A DNA stretch of 64,000 bases from Gigantopelta aegis (lineage: Eukaryota; Mollusca; Gastropoda; Neomphalida; Peltospiridae), in NCBI RefSeq assembly GCF_016097555.1, contig NC_054704.1, positions 23,197,731-23,261,730 of the forward strand, read 5' to 3'. Shown here in pieces: positions 41,801-47,962 of the stretch (position 1 is the stretch's first letter; the number at the start of each line of letters is the position of its first letter). The position numbers and the translations under genes were made by a program. The notes under the pieces were generated by a model that was not told the origin of the DNA, made no database searches, and was given only the letters and a program-made list of their open reading frames with translations.

Positions 41801-41953
41801 AGTGTTTAGTCTGTCCCTCACAGTTTTCTTCTCTGGTTTGTCCCTGTACGTCTCCTCGAACTCGATGAGACTGTAGCCTGCATGTCCACAGTGAATGTGG
41901 CGCCTCCTGGTGGCAGTAAGCTCAGCATCAGGTTCTTCCTCCGAATCAGACAT
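13904..41953 (-). CDS. SLC26: SLC26-family anion transporter, whole gene (16 coding exons plus one alternative exon)
   Basis: Membrane anion exchanger or channel of the SLC26 (prestin, pendrin, sulfate permease) family, acting at the plasma membrane. Sixteen exons were joined by hand through GT/AG sites, and every junction keeps phase. The total is 2322 nt including the TAA stop, or 773 residues, within the usual SLC26 range of about 740-790. Residues 1-85 are a charged cytosolic N-terminus. Residues 86-552 are the sulfate-transporter membrane domain with the signature 'IPQGMAFG' at 100-107. Residues about 553-725 are the STAS domain. The Ser/Thr-rich tail ends 'EANNEL'. The ATG is seven bases after a good acceptor (exon begins at 41960), so the 5' UTR must include at least one upstream exon. 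The paralogue is not settled: it looks closest to the animal A5/A6-like group, judged by eye. No clear AATAAA follows the stop; TATAAA near 13603 is a weak polyadenylation candidate. Confidence 0.96.
14262..14342 (-). mobile_element. SINE body fragment in intron 15
   Basis: Matches the SINE body 'gatcttttatatacacttt' to 'ataccagtc' only; head and tail missing. Confidence 0.65.
14675..14729 (-). CDS. SLC26: SLC26 coding exon 15 (STAS strand, microexon-sized)
   Basis: 55 nt, residues 682-699 plus one base. The acceptor has a long T run ('tttttttgtag|ATT'); donor AGAG|GTAAGT. It encodes 'IIIEFEDIHIKVFVAEAR', matching the family 'I.V.LA.C...V' strand. Phase joins exactly to exon 16 as a Glu codon. 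Confidence 0.92.
15666..15757 (-). mobile_element. SINE tail fragment in intron 14
   Basis: Tail type 1, 'gacgcactcaacacatttc', through 'gttaaggactaca'; truncated about 50 bases from exon 14. Confidence 0.75.
15811..15951 (-). CDS. SLC26: SLC26 coding exon 14 (STAS core)
   Basis: Residues 635-681, 141 nt, phase 0. Acceptor 'ttatgatgcag|ACT', donor CACCAG|GTGAGT. It encodes a polar acidic loop, then 'HIILDLSGVTFFDMMGVSAL', the STAS signature (family 'ILD.S.V.F.D..G...L'). Confidence 0.95.
16471..16550. repeat. About 38-bp doublet
   Basis: Two adjacent copies of 'aggtttttctaaa' followed by 'ataaattattaaactaaata'. Confidence 0.9.
16629..17011. mobile_element. TTAA-flanked MITE (piggyBac-like) in intron 13
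   Basis: Perfect TTAA duplications at 16625-16628 and 17012-17015 flank inverted ends AGGGACATTCCTGAGTTTG. 383 bp, no coding capacity. TTAA targets are typical of piggyBac. A heavily interrupted relative is at 50231-51141. Confidence 0.9.
17033..17206 (-). CDS. SLC26: SLC26 coding exon 13 (STAS, first strands and variable loop)
   Basis: Residues 577-634, 174 nt, phase 0. Acceptor 'ttcttatttcag|GTT'. The donor AAT|GTTAGT is non-typical at +3 but is the one that keeps frame. It encodes 'GIKVIRLDAPLYFPNSEMF', the STAS strand '.G.KI....P.YF.N...F', then a basic segment leading to the intervening loop. A TTAA-flanked MITE ends only 11 bases inside the following intron. Confidence 0.94.
17331..17432. 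repeat. About 26-bp unit, four copies
   Basis: Copies of 'agacaccaggagcagataat' with small changes, in intron 12. Confidence 0.9.
17523..17702. mobile_element. MITE with GTGAAACCCCT ends, copy a
   Basis: 180 bp with inverted ends (CAGTGAAACCCCTTTAAAC and AGAGTGAAACCCCTCTAAAC read inward). Other copies lie at 58973-59149, 60041-60190, and as the scaffold of the 33-bp array at 19341-20168. Confidence 0.85.
17765..17834 (-). CDS. SLC26: SLC26 coding exon 12 (linker to STAS)
   Basis: Residues 553-576 (70 nt). Acceptor 'ccatttccag|C', donor AAACAG|GTAACT. It encodes 'LSSMTVGIVSQTSEFRSLKY', the start of the STAS domain (family '..LG.V..T..Y.....Y'). Confidence 0.92.
18421..18722. repeat. Dispersed repeat with a gacggacggacaacgtc end
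   Basis: Shares 'cacaccgccattccaagttg' and 'ggtcacagtgacttagt' phrases with 18960-19215, and ends 'agacgggcatataaaaa'. Probably the terminal part of an unidentified transposon. Confidence 0.5.
18960..19215. repeat. Diverged second copy of the 18.4-kb dispersed repeat
   Basis: Contains 'ggtcatggtgacctagtt', 'ccatcccaagttgta' and a near-repeat of the same block at 19130-19200. Confidence 0.5.
19341..20168. repeat. 33-bp minisatellite (21 units) expanded inside a GTGAAACCCC-type MITE, intron 11
   Basis: Units start 'cctcagtaaac' and end 'cctcaaaaccaga'. Three variants occur (cctaaattcc, cctaaatacc, ctggatttcc) and one unit is 1 bp short. 20042-20168 matches the right half of the MITE at 17523. 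A length of 33 bp keeps long frames open on both strands; these are not genes. Confidence 0.93.
20646..20752 (-). CDS. SLC26: SLC26 coding exon 11 (TM13-TM14)
   Basis: Residues 518-552 plus two bases. Acceptor 'aaatttcag|ACC', donor ACAGAT|GTGAGT. It encodes 'TVWILTFLACVLLDTDIGLL', then 'GVLVSLFIVVVRTQ'. This matches the family 'W..TF......D...GL..G......VV.RTQ' and ends the membrane domain. A compound microsatellite begins about 22 bases before its acceptor. Confidence 0.96.
20775..20889. repeat. Compound microsatellite (TA)n(CATA)n(CACA)n(TA)n next to exon 11
   Basis: About 115 bp. On the gene's strand it ends some 22 bases before the exon 11 acceptor, inside the usual branch-point region. 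Confidence 0.95.
21525..21620 (-). CDS. SLC26: SLC26 coding exon 10 (TM12)
   Basis: Residues 486-517, 96 nt, phase 0. Acceptor 'ttttaatttcag|TGT', donor GACTGT|GTAAGT. It encodes 'CVLASIIIVNLRGMFMKL', nearly the family consensus 'VLA.III.NL.GM', then 'ELWRKSRYDC', the cytosolic 'LW...K.D' segment. Confidence 0.96.
22083..22276 (+). mobile_element. SINE with internal deletion, head joined to body
   Basis: The A-box piece 'agcccagtggtaaagca' runs directly into 'atggtgcatataaaagatcc', omitting the B box and about 120 bases. Tail type 2 ('gtgctctagtggtgtcatta'). In intron 9. Confidence 0.85.
22488..22565 (-). CDS. SLC26: SLC26 coding exon 9 (TM11)
   Basis: Residues 460-485, 78 nt, phase 0. Acceptor 'tgtatttcag|GTG', donor CCACTG|GTAAGT. 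It encodes 'VTSLIACSVVLLVIMVIGPY' followed by 'LHALPL', the family '..LP..VLA' turn that continues into exon 10. Confidence 0.95.
22971..23032. repeat. (GGGCA)n pentanucleotide repeat downstream of exon 8b
   Basis: About 12 units on the plus strand (G-rich); the transcript has the C-rich (UGCCC)n form. It begins about 150 nt downstream of the 8b donor. Looser copies extend to 23150. Confidence 0.96.
23185..23298 (-). CDS. SLC26: SLC26 coding exon 8b (binding-site segment, Leu form; likely mutually exclusive with 8a)
   Basis: Same length (114 nt), same phase and the same start and end residues as 8a, with its own acceptor 'tgtctttacag|GAG' and donor ACACAG|GTATCC. It encodes 'EMLASGVAGIVCSLFPGYF' and 'ASISLSLVQDGAGGKTQ', identical to 8a at 24 of 38 positions with no stop. 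The Arg of the Ser-Arg pair is Leu (CTG). Conserved VQDGAGG and TQ residues indicate selection rather than decay. It lies 52 nt downstream of 8a in transcription order. It could be a rarely used or dying exon, but nothing in it is broken. Confidence 0.88.
23351..23464 (-). CDS. SLC26: SLC26 coding exon 8a (binding-site segment, Arg form)
   Basis: 114 nt, 38 codons, phase 0 at both ends; residues 422-459 when used. Acceptor 'tttgtttcag|GAG', donor ACTCAG|GTACGG. It encodes 'EMFAIGSACLVCSIFSGFF' and then 'ASVSRSIVQDGAGGRTQ'. This matches the family block '.SRS.VQ..TGGKTQ', whose Ser-Arg pair (Ser398-Arg399 in mammalian prestin) lines the central anion site. Here the pair is residues 446-447, Arg codon CGG. 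Exon 8b next to it is the alternative form. Confidence 0.94.
23876..24122 (-). mobile_element. SINE, tail type 1, head missing (intron 7)
   Basis: 'ggaaggaaatgttttattta' through body to 'cagtcgtggagcactg', then truncated before the tRNA-like head. Confidence 0.9.
24242..24379. repeat. Long palindrome (foldback) in intron 7
   Basis: Arms of about 62 bp (left begins 'attaccagagtatttttcgg', right ends 'ccgaaatacacgagggtaat') around a 13-15 bp centre 'gagtctctggcga'. A few mismatches and short indels. Confidence 0.9.
24914..25132 (-). mobile_element. SINE with head type 1; seeds the adjacent 87-bp array
   Basis: Body plus intact head: minus strand reads 'TAGCCCAGTGGTAAAG' (A box) and GGGATCGATCCC (B-box region). 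The A-box end is the first unit of the array that follows. Confidence 0.88.
25102..25713. repeat. 87-bp tandem array, 7 units, each with a SINE A box (intron 7)
   Basis: Units start near 25102, 25189, 25276, 25363, 25450, 25537 and 25624. Each has 'ctttaccactgggctacgtc' (SINE head, reverse) and then flanking 'gatgtcacataaagcctta'. Only one or two substitutions among units. Confidence 0.95.
25906..26053 (-). CDS. SLC26: SLC26 coding exon 7 (TM8-TM9 part)
   Basis: Residues 372-421. Acceptor 'ttctcttgtag|GG', donor AACCAG|GTAATG. It encodes 'AEGMIIAIVAYAQTVSMAKTF', then 'YKVDSNQ', the family motif that sits just before the binding-site segment. It ends in phase 0, so it can join either copy of exon 8. 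Confidence 0.96.
26821..26967. repeat. Long imperfect palindrome in intron 6
   Basis: About 70-bp arms around 'tacatgta'. Each arm contains its own small hairpin ('tttggttcatg..catgaaccaaa' type). Confidence 0.85.
27036..27293 (-). mobile_element. SINE, tail type 2 / head type 3
   Basis: 'gttttgtttaacgacaccac' tail, common body, and a different head whose minus strand reads 'TAGTTCAGTTGGTTAAG' (A box) and GGATTGAACGACC. Confidence 0.88.
27744..28055 (-). mobile_element. Full-length SINE, tail type 1 / head type 1
   Basis: Best complete copy. Minus-strand head 'TAGCCCAGTGGTAAAGCGC' with GAGATCGATCC, body, then tail ending 'AAATAAAACATTTCCTTCC'. In intron 6. Confidence 0.93.
29092..29174 (-). 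CDS. SLC26: SLC26 coding exon 6
   Basis: Residues 345-371 plus two bases. Acceptor 'gatctctag|GTAATA', donor GTTGG|GTAAGT. It encodes 'VIAGTLASHYGYF' and 'YDVPVVGNIPVG', the conserved '.V.VVG.IP.G' loop of the family. Confidence 0.95.
29264..29391. repeat. Near-perfect palindrome in intron 6
   Basis: 47-bp arms with two mismatches (left contains 'ataactagttaatgacgtca') around a 34-bp loop. It ends about 90 bases from exon 6's 5' end, on the intron 5 side of exon 6 in transcription order. Confidence 0.92.
29696..29874. repeat. 35-bp unit, about five copies
   Basis: 'catttatggtttacacaaaa' then 'taaactccggtaacc'; in intron 5. Confidence 0.95.
30009..30085 (-). mobile_element. SINE body fragment
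   Basis: 'cagacagaatagcacatacc' to 'ataccagttatgaactctgg'; in intron 5. Confidence 0.6.
30232..30387 (-). CDS. SLC26: SLC26 coding exon 5 (TM7 region)
   Basis: Residues 293-344, phase 0 at both ends (156 nt). Acceptor 'tttactttcag|ACATGG', donor ATAATA|GTAAGA. It encodes a helix 'ATVIICSTCILIMYLV', a basic cytosolic loop, and 'KMRIPVPIELII', the family 'PIP.EL' motif. The intron before it holds the 67-bp satellite. Confidence 0.95.
30533..33259. repeat. 67-bp satellite, 41 units, with 62-bp variant units (intron 4)
   Basis: Unit begins 'ttttaatatgttggctgta' and ends 'ccctgaacgtacatgta'. Total 2727 bp equals 37 x 67 + 4 x 62 exactly. The short units (lacking 'attca') are the 9th, 13th, 21st and 29th. 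No other differences were seen by eye. Confidence 0.97.
33774..33938 (-). CDS. SLC26: SLC26 coding exon 4 (TM5-TM6 core)
   Basis: Residues 238-292, phase 0 at both ends (165 nt). Acceptor 'ttctttcacag|ATG', donor GTCTTG|GTAAGA. It carries 'GFVITYMSNALITSFTVG' and 'VISSQLKNVFGL', matching the family 'GF.V.YLS.PLV.GFT..A...V..SQLK..FG' block. A duplicate of its 5' edge lies just upstream (see 34019-34115). Confidence 0.96.
34019..34115 (-). repeat. Tandem duplicate of the exon 4 acceptor region
   Basis: About 100 bp repeating 33915-34018: polypyrimidine tract, CAG, then the first 20 or so coding bases of exon 4 ('gggcaagtgtgggttt' on the minus strand), and then a quick stop. It forms a decoy 3' splice site upstream of exon 4. 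Confidence 0.8.
34459..34530 (-). mobile_element. SINE tail fragment (tail type 1)
   Basis: 'ggaaatgttttatttaacaa' through 'ggttatatggcattgga', then cut off about 70 bases from the exon 3 donor. Confidence 0.85.
34601..34893 (-). CDS. SLC26: SLC26 coding exon 3 (TM3 to TM4 with glycosylated loop)
   Basis: Residues 140-237. Acceptor 'ttttgcccag|GA'. The donor ATCACG|GTTCGT is weak but is the only one that keeps phase 0 into exon 4. It encodes 'CIAVLSLMM' and then a long loop with two N-glycosylation sequons, NVS and NLT; SLC26 proteins are typically glycosylated in the loop after TM3. It ends 'ELAGAVTLVAGLIT', the conserved start of the next helix. Confidence 0.95.
35378..35642 (-). mobile_element. 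tRNA-derived SINE, second family (copy in intron 2)
   Basis: Same family as 8318-8585: 'ggcacacacatctcagctat', 'gagagagaagagggtgt', and a head ending 'gtggcttaaccacaacacca'. Confidence 0.82.
35902..36072. repeat. Irregular minisatellite (gacagacagaaggatggt-type units)
   Basis: About eight units of 18-24 bp in intron 2, close to exon 2. Confidence 0.9.
36222..36332 (-). CDS. SLC26: SLC26 coding exon 2 (signature IPQG/MAFG, TM2)
   Basis: Residues 103-139 plus one base. Acceptor 'tgtttcag|GA', donor CTGG|GTGAGT. It completes the sulfate-transporter signature with 'GMAFGALSTLPPIVGLY', then 'FFFGTSRQSSLG', the usual 'FGTSRH.S.G' block. The 5.3 kb intron upstream may contain an alternative first exon, annotated separately. 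Confidence 0.96.
36415..36514 (-). CDS. Candidate alternative first coding exon (1b) of the SLC26 gene
   Basis: An ATG in strong context (A at -3, G at +4, 'aagATGG') opens 33 codons plus one base. The peptide starts 'MAASISIVFLNCMCTVVNCM' and ends at CATCAG|GTAGAT. Splicing over an 82-nt intron to exon 2 at 36332 gives exactly the same phase as exon 1 does. Just upstream on the minus strand lie TATATATAG and other TATA-like motifs. The product would lack residues 1-102, including the first half of TM1, and replace them with a hydrophobic segment. No homology is recognised, so chance is possible. Confidence 0.35.
36515..36570 (-). promoter_or_regulatory. Candidate internal promoter before exon 1b
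   Basis: On the minus strand a TATATATAG run lies about 25-40 bases before an 'aagatggcggc' start site, a motif like those of YY1-type initiation regions. The plus strand of the same segment reads TATAAAAG, so orientation is not certain. Microsatellite-like AT richness could explain the TATA motifs. Confidence 0.25.
36766..36970 (+). mobile_element. SINE, tail type 2, head missing (intron 1)
   Basis: 'agtgcaccacgactggta' through 'gatggtgcatataaaatatc' to 'tctagtggcatcgttaaac'. Confidence 0.9.
36971..39602. other. Intron 1, no recognised features
   Basis: AT-rich; a short (TTA)n run at 38141-38164. No exon-like block recognised. Confidence 0.5.
39603..39858 (+). mobile_element. SINE-like repeat with (ATTC)n tail, copy 1
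   Basis: 'cctcaccgtggtgcaggggt' start, 'ccatagtttgacacccaata', and tail 'gtcattaaacattcattcat'. No clear B box, so the SINE class is tentative. Confidence 0.75.
40040..41215. repeat. Degenerate tandem repeat, about 150 bp x 7
   Basis: The phrase 'ctctaggagaagatagac' or a diverged form recurs near 40178, 40333, 40495, 40635, 40772, 40920 and 41161, each preceded by 'accaagtttcagaactatcc' variants. Old and diverged. Confidence 0.8.
41225..41515 (-). mobile_element. Full-length SINE, tail type 2 / head type 1 (intron 1)
   Basis: 'gttttgtttaacgacaccac' tail, body, and head with GGGATCGATCCC and 'ccactgggctacgcccta'. It lies about 130 bases from the exon 1 donor. Confidence 0.93.
41647..41953 (-). 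CDS. SLC26: SLC26 coding exon 1 (N-terminus and first half of TM1)
   Basis: Residues 1-102 plus one base. The exon itself starts at 41960 after the acceptor 'ttacatttcag'; the ATG has G at -3. It encodes an acidic start (MSDSEEEPD), a basic stretch, and a helix 'LFPFIQTLKSYK', which resembles the conserved SLC26 pre-membrane segment. It then enters TM1 at 'DLISGLTVGIMMIPQ'. The donor is CAAG|GTGGGT. Exon 2 completes the glycine of the family signature. Confidence 0.95.
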
Positions 41954-42644
41954 ATCGGGCCTGAAATGTAAGAGCATAATTATATAATTAACAAGCATGC
42001 TGAGAGTATACTGCTAAAGCATTACATTTCCCCTACCGGGCCGAATTTTTTTTCTATTTCCTAAATTCATGGGCCAAAAACCCCCAGGGTAAATTGCCTT
42101 GAAAGTTACACATGATCTGTACTAGTAACAGTATATATGATAAAGCTATAAACAAAAGTTCAAATGCCATAACTCTGTGAAAAATGGGTAAATTACCATG
42201 AAAGTCGAACTTGATCTGTAACAGAAATGATAAAGCTCTACACAAAATTTCAGGTCAATATCTCAAGGCATTCTGAAAAAAAAAATCCAGAAAAGTATAT
42301 GTGGGACAGACAGATGGACAGACAGAAAGACAGACTGACAGATGAACGGAAATGAAACCTATAGTTCCCTCCAGTTGGACTGGTAGCCTAGGGGACTAAT
42401 AAGAGCCATGTGCTCACACTACAGTACTAGGAAAAGTGATTAAAAAGACAACTTTGCTTTGATCAGGTTGATATTGCCCTATCATTGTCTCTGAAATAAA
42501 ATCTCTGTCACCTTGCACAAAAGGTAGGTGTCACTTGCTTTGTACATAATTGCATGTGAATGGTGAAGAACTTAAAGAAAGCTGTGGTATGTTTGAACAA
42601 CCTTTTCACAGATAATAATTAAGTGTCAATTAACTCAGTCAGCA

Positions 42645-42690
42645 CGAAAAATACATCGACTATTGGGTGTCAAACTATGGTAAATGCTCA
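42645..42690 (-). mobile_element. Fragment of the (ATTC)n-tailed repeat
   Basis: 'tattgggtgtcaaactatgg' with flanks matches the reverse of copies at 39603 and 44566. Confidence 0.7.
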
Positions 42691-44565
42691 GTCTTTGAAG
42701 CAACAATCTGGCTCCACAAAATCATGCGACAGGATCAGAGATACATCTAGTTCCAGTTTAGACAACACCAGCATCTGGCATTAAAAGTAAAATAACATTA
42801 TGCAACTGACTGTTGAAGCATCATTTGTATTAGCTCATGAATAAACTATGTAAACTCAACAGGCAGAAATCAATTGAAATATGGTCTAGCCCTCGAAATG
42901 GATTACTGAAGCAAAGTGAAGCTATCGACAAGAAATACTTTTGAGGTGGCCAGGACAGACTATAATTTCTTTAAGCAGTTTGGGAGAACCATTAAAATGG
43001 CTGTTTGAAATAGAGGGGTTGTTTAATTAATATGGTACAGGGTTCCGAGTAGAAAAAAACAATGTGCATAAAAAATTTGCTATTTGTAAATCTTTTATGC
43101 TAAGATAATGGTGTTCACCAGCATTATAAACAGTAACCAGCACCAAGGCACAATATTTCACGAGAACTGTTGTTCTGTTCGCGTGTCGGTTACGCAACTT
43201 TAAAATCACGAGAACCGCCAATCGGTTACGTGATGAACAATTACATTCTAAAATTAAAAGTACCATATATCAGTAATGAAAGGGAACTATATTCATGTAA
43301 CCGAACAATCGGTTACCTAAGTAAAACTCACATGAACTGACATCTGGTTACCTAAGATTTTTAAATATTGTCCCCTGCAGCACTGGGAGAAACCTGGCTT
43401 TAGACATAAGTAGGTGGCTGCATAATACAACATGTAGTTAAAACGTTACGCTTCATTCTAACCAGACGCGAGCGAGGCAAGTGATTATTTTAGAAATCAT
43501 GGATTTCAATCACTGTATCTTAACCAAACGCGTGCAGCGTGACAGATTTATCCGTCACACCATACGGCAACTGAAATCAATGCTTTCTAAAATAATCGCA
43601 TCCACTTAGAGCTTTAAAGTTTGGGCAAACGTATTAATAAATCATTGGCTAGCTATTGATCTCAAACAGTTAGCAATTCCGACACTAGTTTTTAGCATAT
43701 TAGTATTAGATATCCAAACATTGTATTTATATGATGTAGATACATGTATATAGTTACAGGTTTTAATGACAAATTAGTAATACAATCACAGAGTTCTTTT
43801 ATTACTTGTTAAGTTCTTTCTTTAGAGAAATACCAAATTCTATTATAGTGGCATTAAACATTTGTTATCAAATACTGATAAGTGTTTTTGATGCACATTG
43901 ATGTATTAACATGATGCTGAATGATTTCAATGTGCTATTTTTCCTCTGCAAGCTATTACAAATAACAAAATAATGAAAAAAAAATTAAAGTATATAATAA
44001 ACGAAAAATAGACAGGCTCATACAATTTACACTTAATGTATTTATATATTCTCAGTACCCAGTAAAAATACATGTAGTGTCATGCATAAGAAGTTAATTG
44101 GTCAGGTTTGGACGTAGATTTGGGGGGGTATACTGTATATACCATTTGCTATCGGTATCATGTCAATACCGATTTACCATACTGAGCAAATTTCAAAATA
44201 TCAAAGTTTTGGTATTGAAAAATGTTATCTGCCATTTAGTAAAGTACTAACAATATATCTGATGAACTCAAAATTGCTGAAAAAAACGTGAGAGATGAGA
44301 GCCTTGTGTATGGGATTTAATTTTATTTAGATGAAATTAGCGGGTGAGACTTAACTCATGCATTAATTTAACACCAAATATACCTAAAATACCGCTCAAT
44401 ATCAGTATCGGTATGATATCAATACTGAATACCGTACCAATACCAAGGTAAATCATCCCAAAAATACTGATATCAATACCAAACCTGAAATTTCAATACA
44501 GCCCAGCTCTATTTGGAAGTATAATATACAGTGCATGTATAACTCCATTCATCTGTGCTCCCCTG
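42691..44565. other. Upstream/intronic AT-rich stretch
   Basis: Contains a foldback at 43480-43604 (annotated), a set of 'atcggttacctaag' motifs at 43150-43360, and a GGTATT/AATACC-rich segment at 44140-44510. No coding sequence seen. Confidence 0.45.
43480..43604. repeat. Foldback repeat
   Basis: Arms of about 35 bp ('gtgattattttagaaa' and its complement 'tttctaaaataatcgca') around a centre that itself contains a 'gtgacag..ccgtcac' hairpin. Confidence 0.75.
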
Positions 44566-44837
44566 TGTGCTGTAACCTCACCGTGGTGCAGGGGTGTAAC
44601 ATTCTCTTTGAGAATGGCCAATACAGCACAAAATTGAAGTTTTGAGTAAAATTCAGTATCCGTAAAATTCTGTGATATTTGTGTTTTTGCACAGTTCTTT
44701 ACACTGTTTTTGTTTGTCTTGAATTTTTATATTGATGTTGATCATCACTTTATTTATTTGCATTACCATAGTTTGACACCCAATAGCCGATGTATTTTTC
44801 GTGCTGGGGTGTCGTTAAACATTCATTCATTCATTCA
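44566..44837 (+). mobile_element. SINE-like repeat with (ATTC)n tail, copy 2
   Basis: 'gtaacctcaccgtggtgcag', 'ccatagtttgacacccaata', tail 'gtcgttaaacattcattcat'. Confidence 0.8.
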
Positions 44838-45439
44838 TCTGTGCTGTATAAACATAAAGGTAACCAGGCACGGCCAGTGTTGAAATGTAACTATCTTTCA
44901 AAATGGATTGAGCAGTCTGGATACCGACATTACACATTAAGCTCTAAATATTTATGCACACTGTAGATTAACAAGAGTTAATAGAAATAAATTCAATGTA
45001 GTTACGAATCAGTTTTAGATTGCTGTCAGAATATTGTGTCACCAACAGTATTGTACAGGTATGCATGCATGATTAACACACACAAATATAGATACCGTTC
45101 TATCTCATACTCATGCAACACCTACATTTGTATACAGTCCAGAAATGTAGGGTATAGAAATTAAAACTTTTATAACACTCACAGCAGGTGGGCAGAATTT
45201 GCTGCATGCAATTTAAGTACATTTTAAATGTGACAGGAATCAGTAGTAACGGTCAACTGTTTGTCCAGGACAAGTGGTTTTGGATACAGAATAAGTAAAT
45301 TGTTCTAGCAACGAGTCAAATTAAAATCAATTTAAATACTACATGACATTTTCAATAGAAGGAGAGGAATCTAACTGGGTCGATAAAGCATTTGATGGAC
45401 TCAAACTCTGATTGGGTTTTTTCCCCATTCTCGATCAAA

Positions 45440-45622
45440 AGTTTGTTTGTTTTGTTTAACGACACCATTAGAGCACATTGATCATCAGCTATTTGGATGT
45501 CAAACATTTGTTAATTCTGACACGTAGTCATCAGAGGAAACCTAGCTGCTACATTTTTCCTTCAGCAGCAAGGAATATTTTTATATGCACTTTCCCACAG
45601 ACAGGAAAGCACATACCATGGC
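45440..45622 (-). mobile_element. SINE, tail type 2, head missing
   Basis: 'gttttgtttaacgacaccat' to 'cagacaggaaagcacatac', then cut. Confidence 0.88.
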
Positions 45623-45785
45623 CAGGACAAGTTGTTTTGGGTGTATAGGACAAGTAAATTGTTCCAGCAACACGTCTGATCGGACGAGTCAAATGAAAAT
45701 TAATTTAAATACTGTGTGACTTTTTCAATAGAAGCATTCGGTGGACCCAACCTTTGATTGGGGGGTTTTCCTGTCTCCATCAGTG

Positions 45786-45905
45786 TACTATGACTGATAT
45801 ATCAAAGGCCATGGTATGTGCTGCTCCGTCTATAGAAAGGTATATATAAAAGATCTTTTGCTACCAATAAAGAAATGTTGTGGGTATCTTCTCTAAGACC
45901 ATATA
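45786..45905 (+). mobile_element. SINE body fragment
   Basis: 'gactgatatatcaaaggcca' to 'ggtatcttctctaagacca'. Confidence 0.75.
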
Positions 45906-45925
45906 GGACTCTTTGGTACCGGATG

Positions 45926-46278
45926 TAGTCTAGTGGTAAAGCGTTCACTTGATGCGTGGTCGGTGGGCTCATTGGGCTATTTTTCATTCCAGCTAGTGCT
46001 CCACAGCTGGAGTAACAATTTTAAGGCTGTGGTATGTACTATCCTGTCTGTGGGATGGTGCATATTATGCCATATAAAAGATCCCTTGCTGCTAATCGAA
46101 AAGAATAGTCCATGAAGTGGCGACAGCGGGTTTCCTCTCTCAATATCTGTGTGGTCCTTAACCATATGTCCGAAATACGTCAAATAAATAAAACCGTAAA
46201 TACAATGTGTCAATGAACTGCTGTAGTTGATGGCAGCTTTGTGCCACTGTGTTGTTAAATAAAACATTTCCTTCCTTT
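45926..46278 (+). mobile_element. SINE, head type 1 / tail type 1 with a foreign insert in its tail
   Basis: Head 'gtagtctagtggtaaagcgt', body, and tail, but 46213-46249 ('tgaactgctgtag..gccact') interrupts the tail. The same insert is part of the array that follows. Confidence 0.88.
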
Positions 46279-46678
46279 CAAATAGGACTCGAACTTAACA
46301 GTGGCATTAATGAACTGCTGTAGGTCTCGGCTTTTGTACTGATGGCAGCTTTGTGCCACTGAATAAAACATTTCCTTACTTTCAAATAGGACTCGAACTT
46401 AACAGTGGCATCAATGAACTGCTGTAGGTCTCGGCTTTTACTGATGGCAGCTTTGTGCCACTGAATAAAACGTTTCCTTCCTTTCAAATAGGACTCGAAC
46501 TTAACAGTGGCATCAATGAACTGCTGTAGGTCTCGGCTTTTACTGATGGCAGCTTTGTGCCACTGAATAAAACATTTCCTTACTTTCAAATAGGACTCGA
46601 ACTTAACAGTGGCATCAATGAACTGCTGTAGGTCTCGGCTTTTACTGATGGCAGCTTTGTGCCACTGAATAAACATTA
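46279..46678. repeat. 102-bp tandem array (about four units) including a SINE tail
   Basis: Units start 'aaataggactcgaacttaac' at 46279, 46384, 46486 and 46588; each ends 'aaaacatttccttactttc', the SINE tail. 102 bp is 34 codons, so a repeat frame stays open on the minus strand; it is not supported as a gene. Confidence 0.92.
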
Positions 46679-46790
46679 TTGCCATCAGATGAAGGGACAA
46701 CTTTTTTCCATTTTTAATTGTGTTTATTTGTTGCAAAGGTTACTGGTTTAAAATTGCTGTAAGTGGGCGTAAACTAGATATAAGCATTTT

Positions 46791-47025
46791 GCCTACAGCA
46801 AAAACATTTCACAACTGTTGCAGGTAACAAATTGTCATGTTCAAGCTAGCTATATAATCCTGGTTAAATACAGTTAAAAGTTAAACTTAACTTAAACATT
46901 TGTTTGGTTTAATGACACCACAAGAAGACATTTCACAACTGTTGCAGGTAACAAATTGTCACGTTCAAGCTAGCTATATAATCCTGGTTAAATACAGTTA
47001 AAAGTTAAACTTAACTTAAACGTTT
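46791..47025. repeat. Direct repeat of about 95 bp, two copies
   Basis: 'acatttcacaactgttgcag' to 'gttaaacttaacttaaac' at 46805-46899 and 46928-47022, separated by a short SINE tail piece. Confidence 0.9.
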
Positions 47026-47049
47026 CTTTTCTTTTCCATTAGTAGAAAA

Positions 47050-47202
47050 GAGTCTTTTATATGCACCATCCCACAGACAGGATAGCACATACCATGGCAT
47101 TTGAAACGACAAATAGCCCAATCAACTCATGGACAGGCATCGATCACAGACCGACCACGCATCAAGCGAGTGCTTTAGCACCAGGGCTATATCCCGCTCC
47201 CT
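47050..47202 (-). mobile_element. SINE, body and head type 1
   Basis: 'tatgcaccatcccacagaca' to 'ccagggctatatcccgctcc' with a short internal deletion. Confidence 0.82.
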
Positions 47203-47962
47203 GGCTAAATACAGAACCATACAGTTTGGTCGTAATGATTCCTCAGATTACGGATTTTCTGTCTGCTTCATCTAAAGAGTTTGGCAACGTCTGCCATAGA
47301 CAGTCTACTTTACAGACATACTGCAGATACCTGGTGCTATGTTCGGCATAACAAACAATGAATATTTTTATCAAGATTTTGTGTTTTCTCAAATGCTGGA
47401 CATCAAATATTAATTGACTTTAGATCTGTGTTAGTTTCAAGGTTAAAACAATCAATGCATTGTCTACCTGCTCATGTAAGTTATATTTTGTCACATGTAT
47501 GTGCAAAGAAAAAGTGATGGAGTATGTTTCTAAGCTAATCTTGGGAGTGACAGTCCTCTCACAGGTGGAGCAGGCGTATGAAACATCCTGTTACGGATCT
47601 CTTAGGAGAATGACAGTCCTACTAAGGATGAGCACCTGATAGTGCATTATCAGGGCAAGCTCTGAGTGAACAGAAAATTTACACAAATCATCTATTTAAA
47701 CTTCAATAATAACAAAAACCCAGGTATTTTCTAATAAAAACACTTATTACATGAAATTTATTCACCAAATGAAAATAGAATTTGCCAATAATTTAGAAAA
47801 TTCGCAATTGGCAAACTTGGCGAGAGCCAGAGCTAGCTAGCCCTGATAATGGAAGCAGTCACAACTATACCCTAAACATTCTTGCGACTCTACCTTGTGT
47901 AGAGATACAAGCTTGATCACAACACACGATTTTGTCATTCAGAGGTTGTATGATATAAGACC
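47203..47962. other. Unannotated stretch
   Basis: Nothing recognised. Confidence 0.5.

Noticed and set aside
46278-46736. 152-residue frame with a 34-residue repeat
   Set aside because: The repeat includes a SINE tail in reverse and is explained by the 102-bp array; no independent coding evidence.
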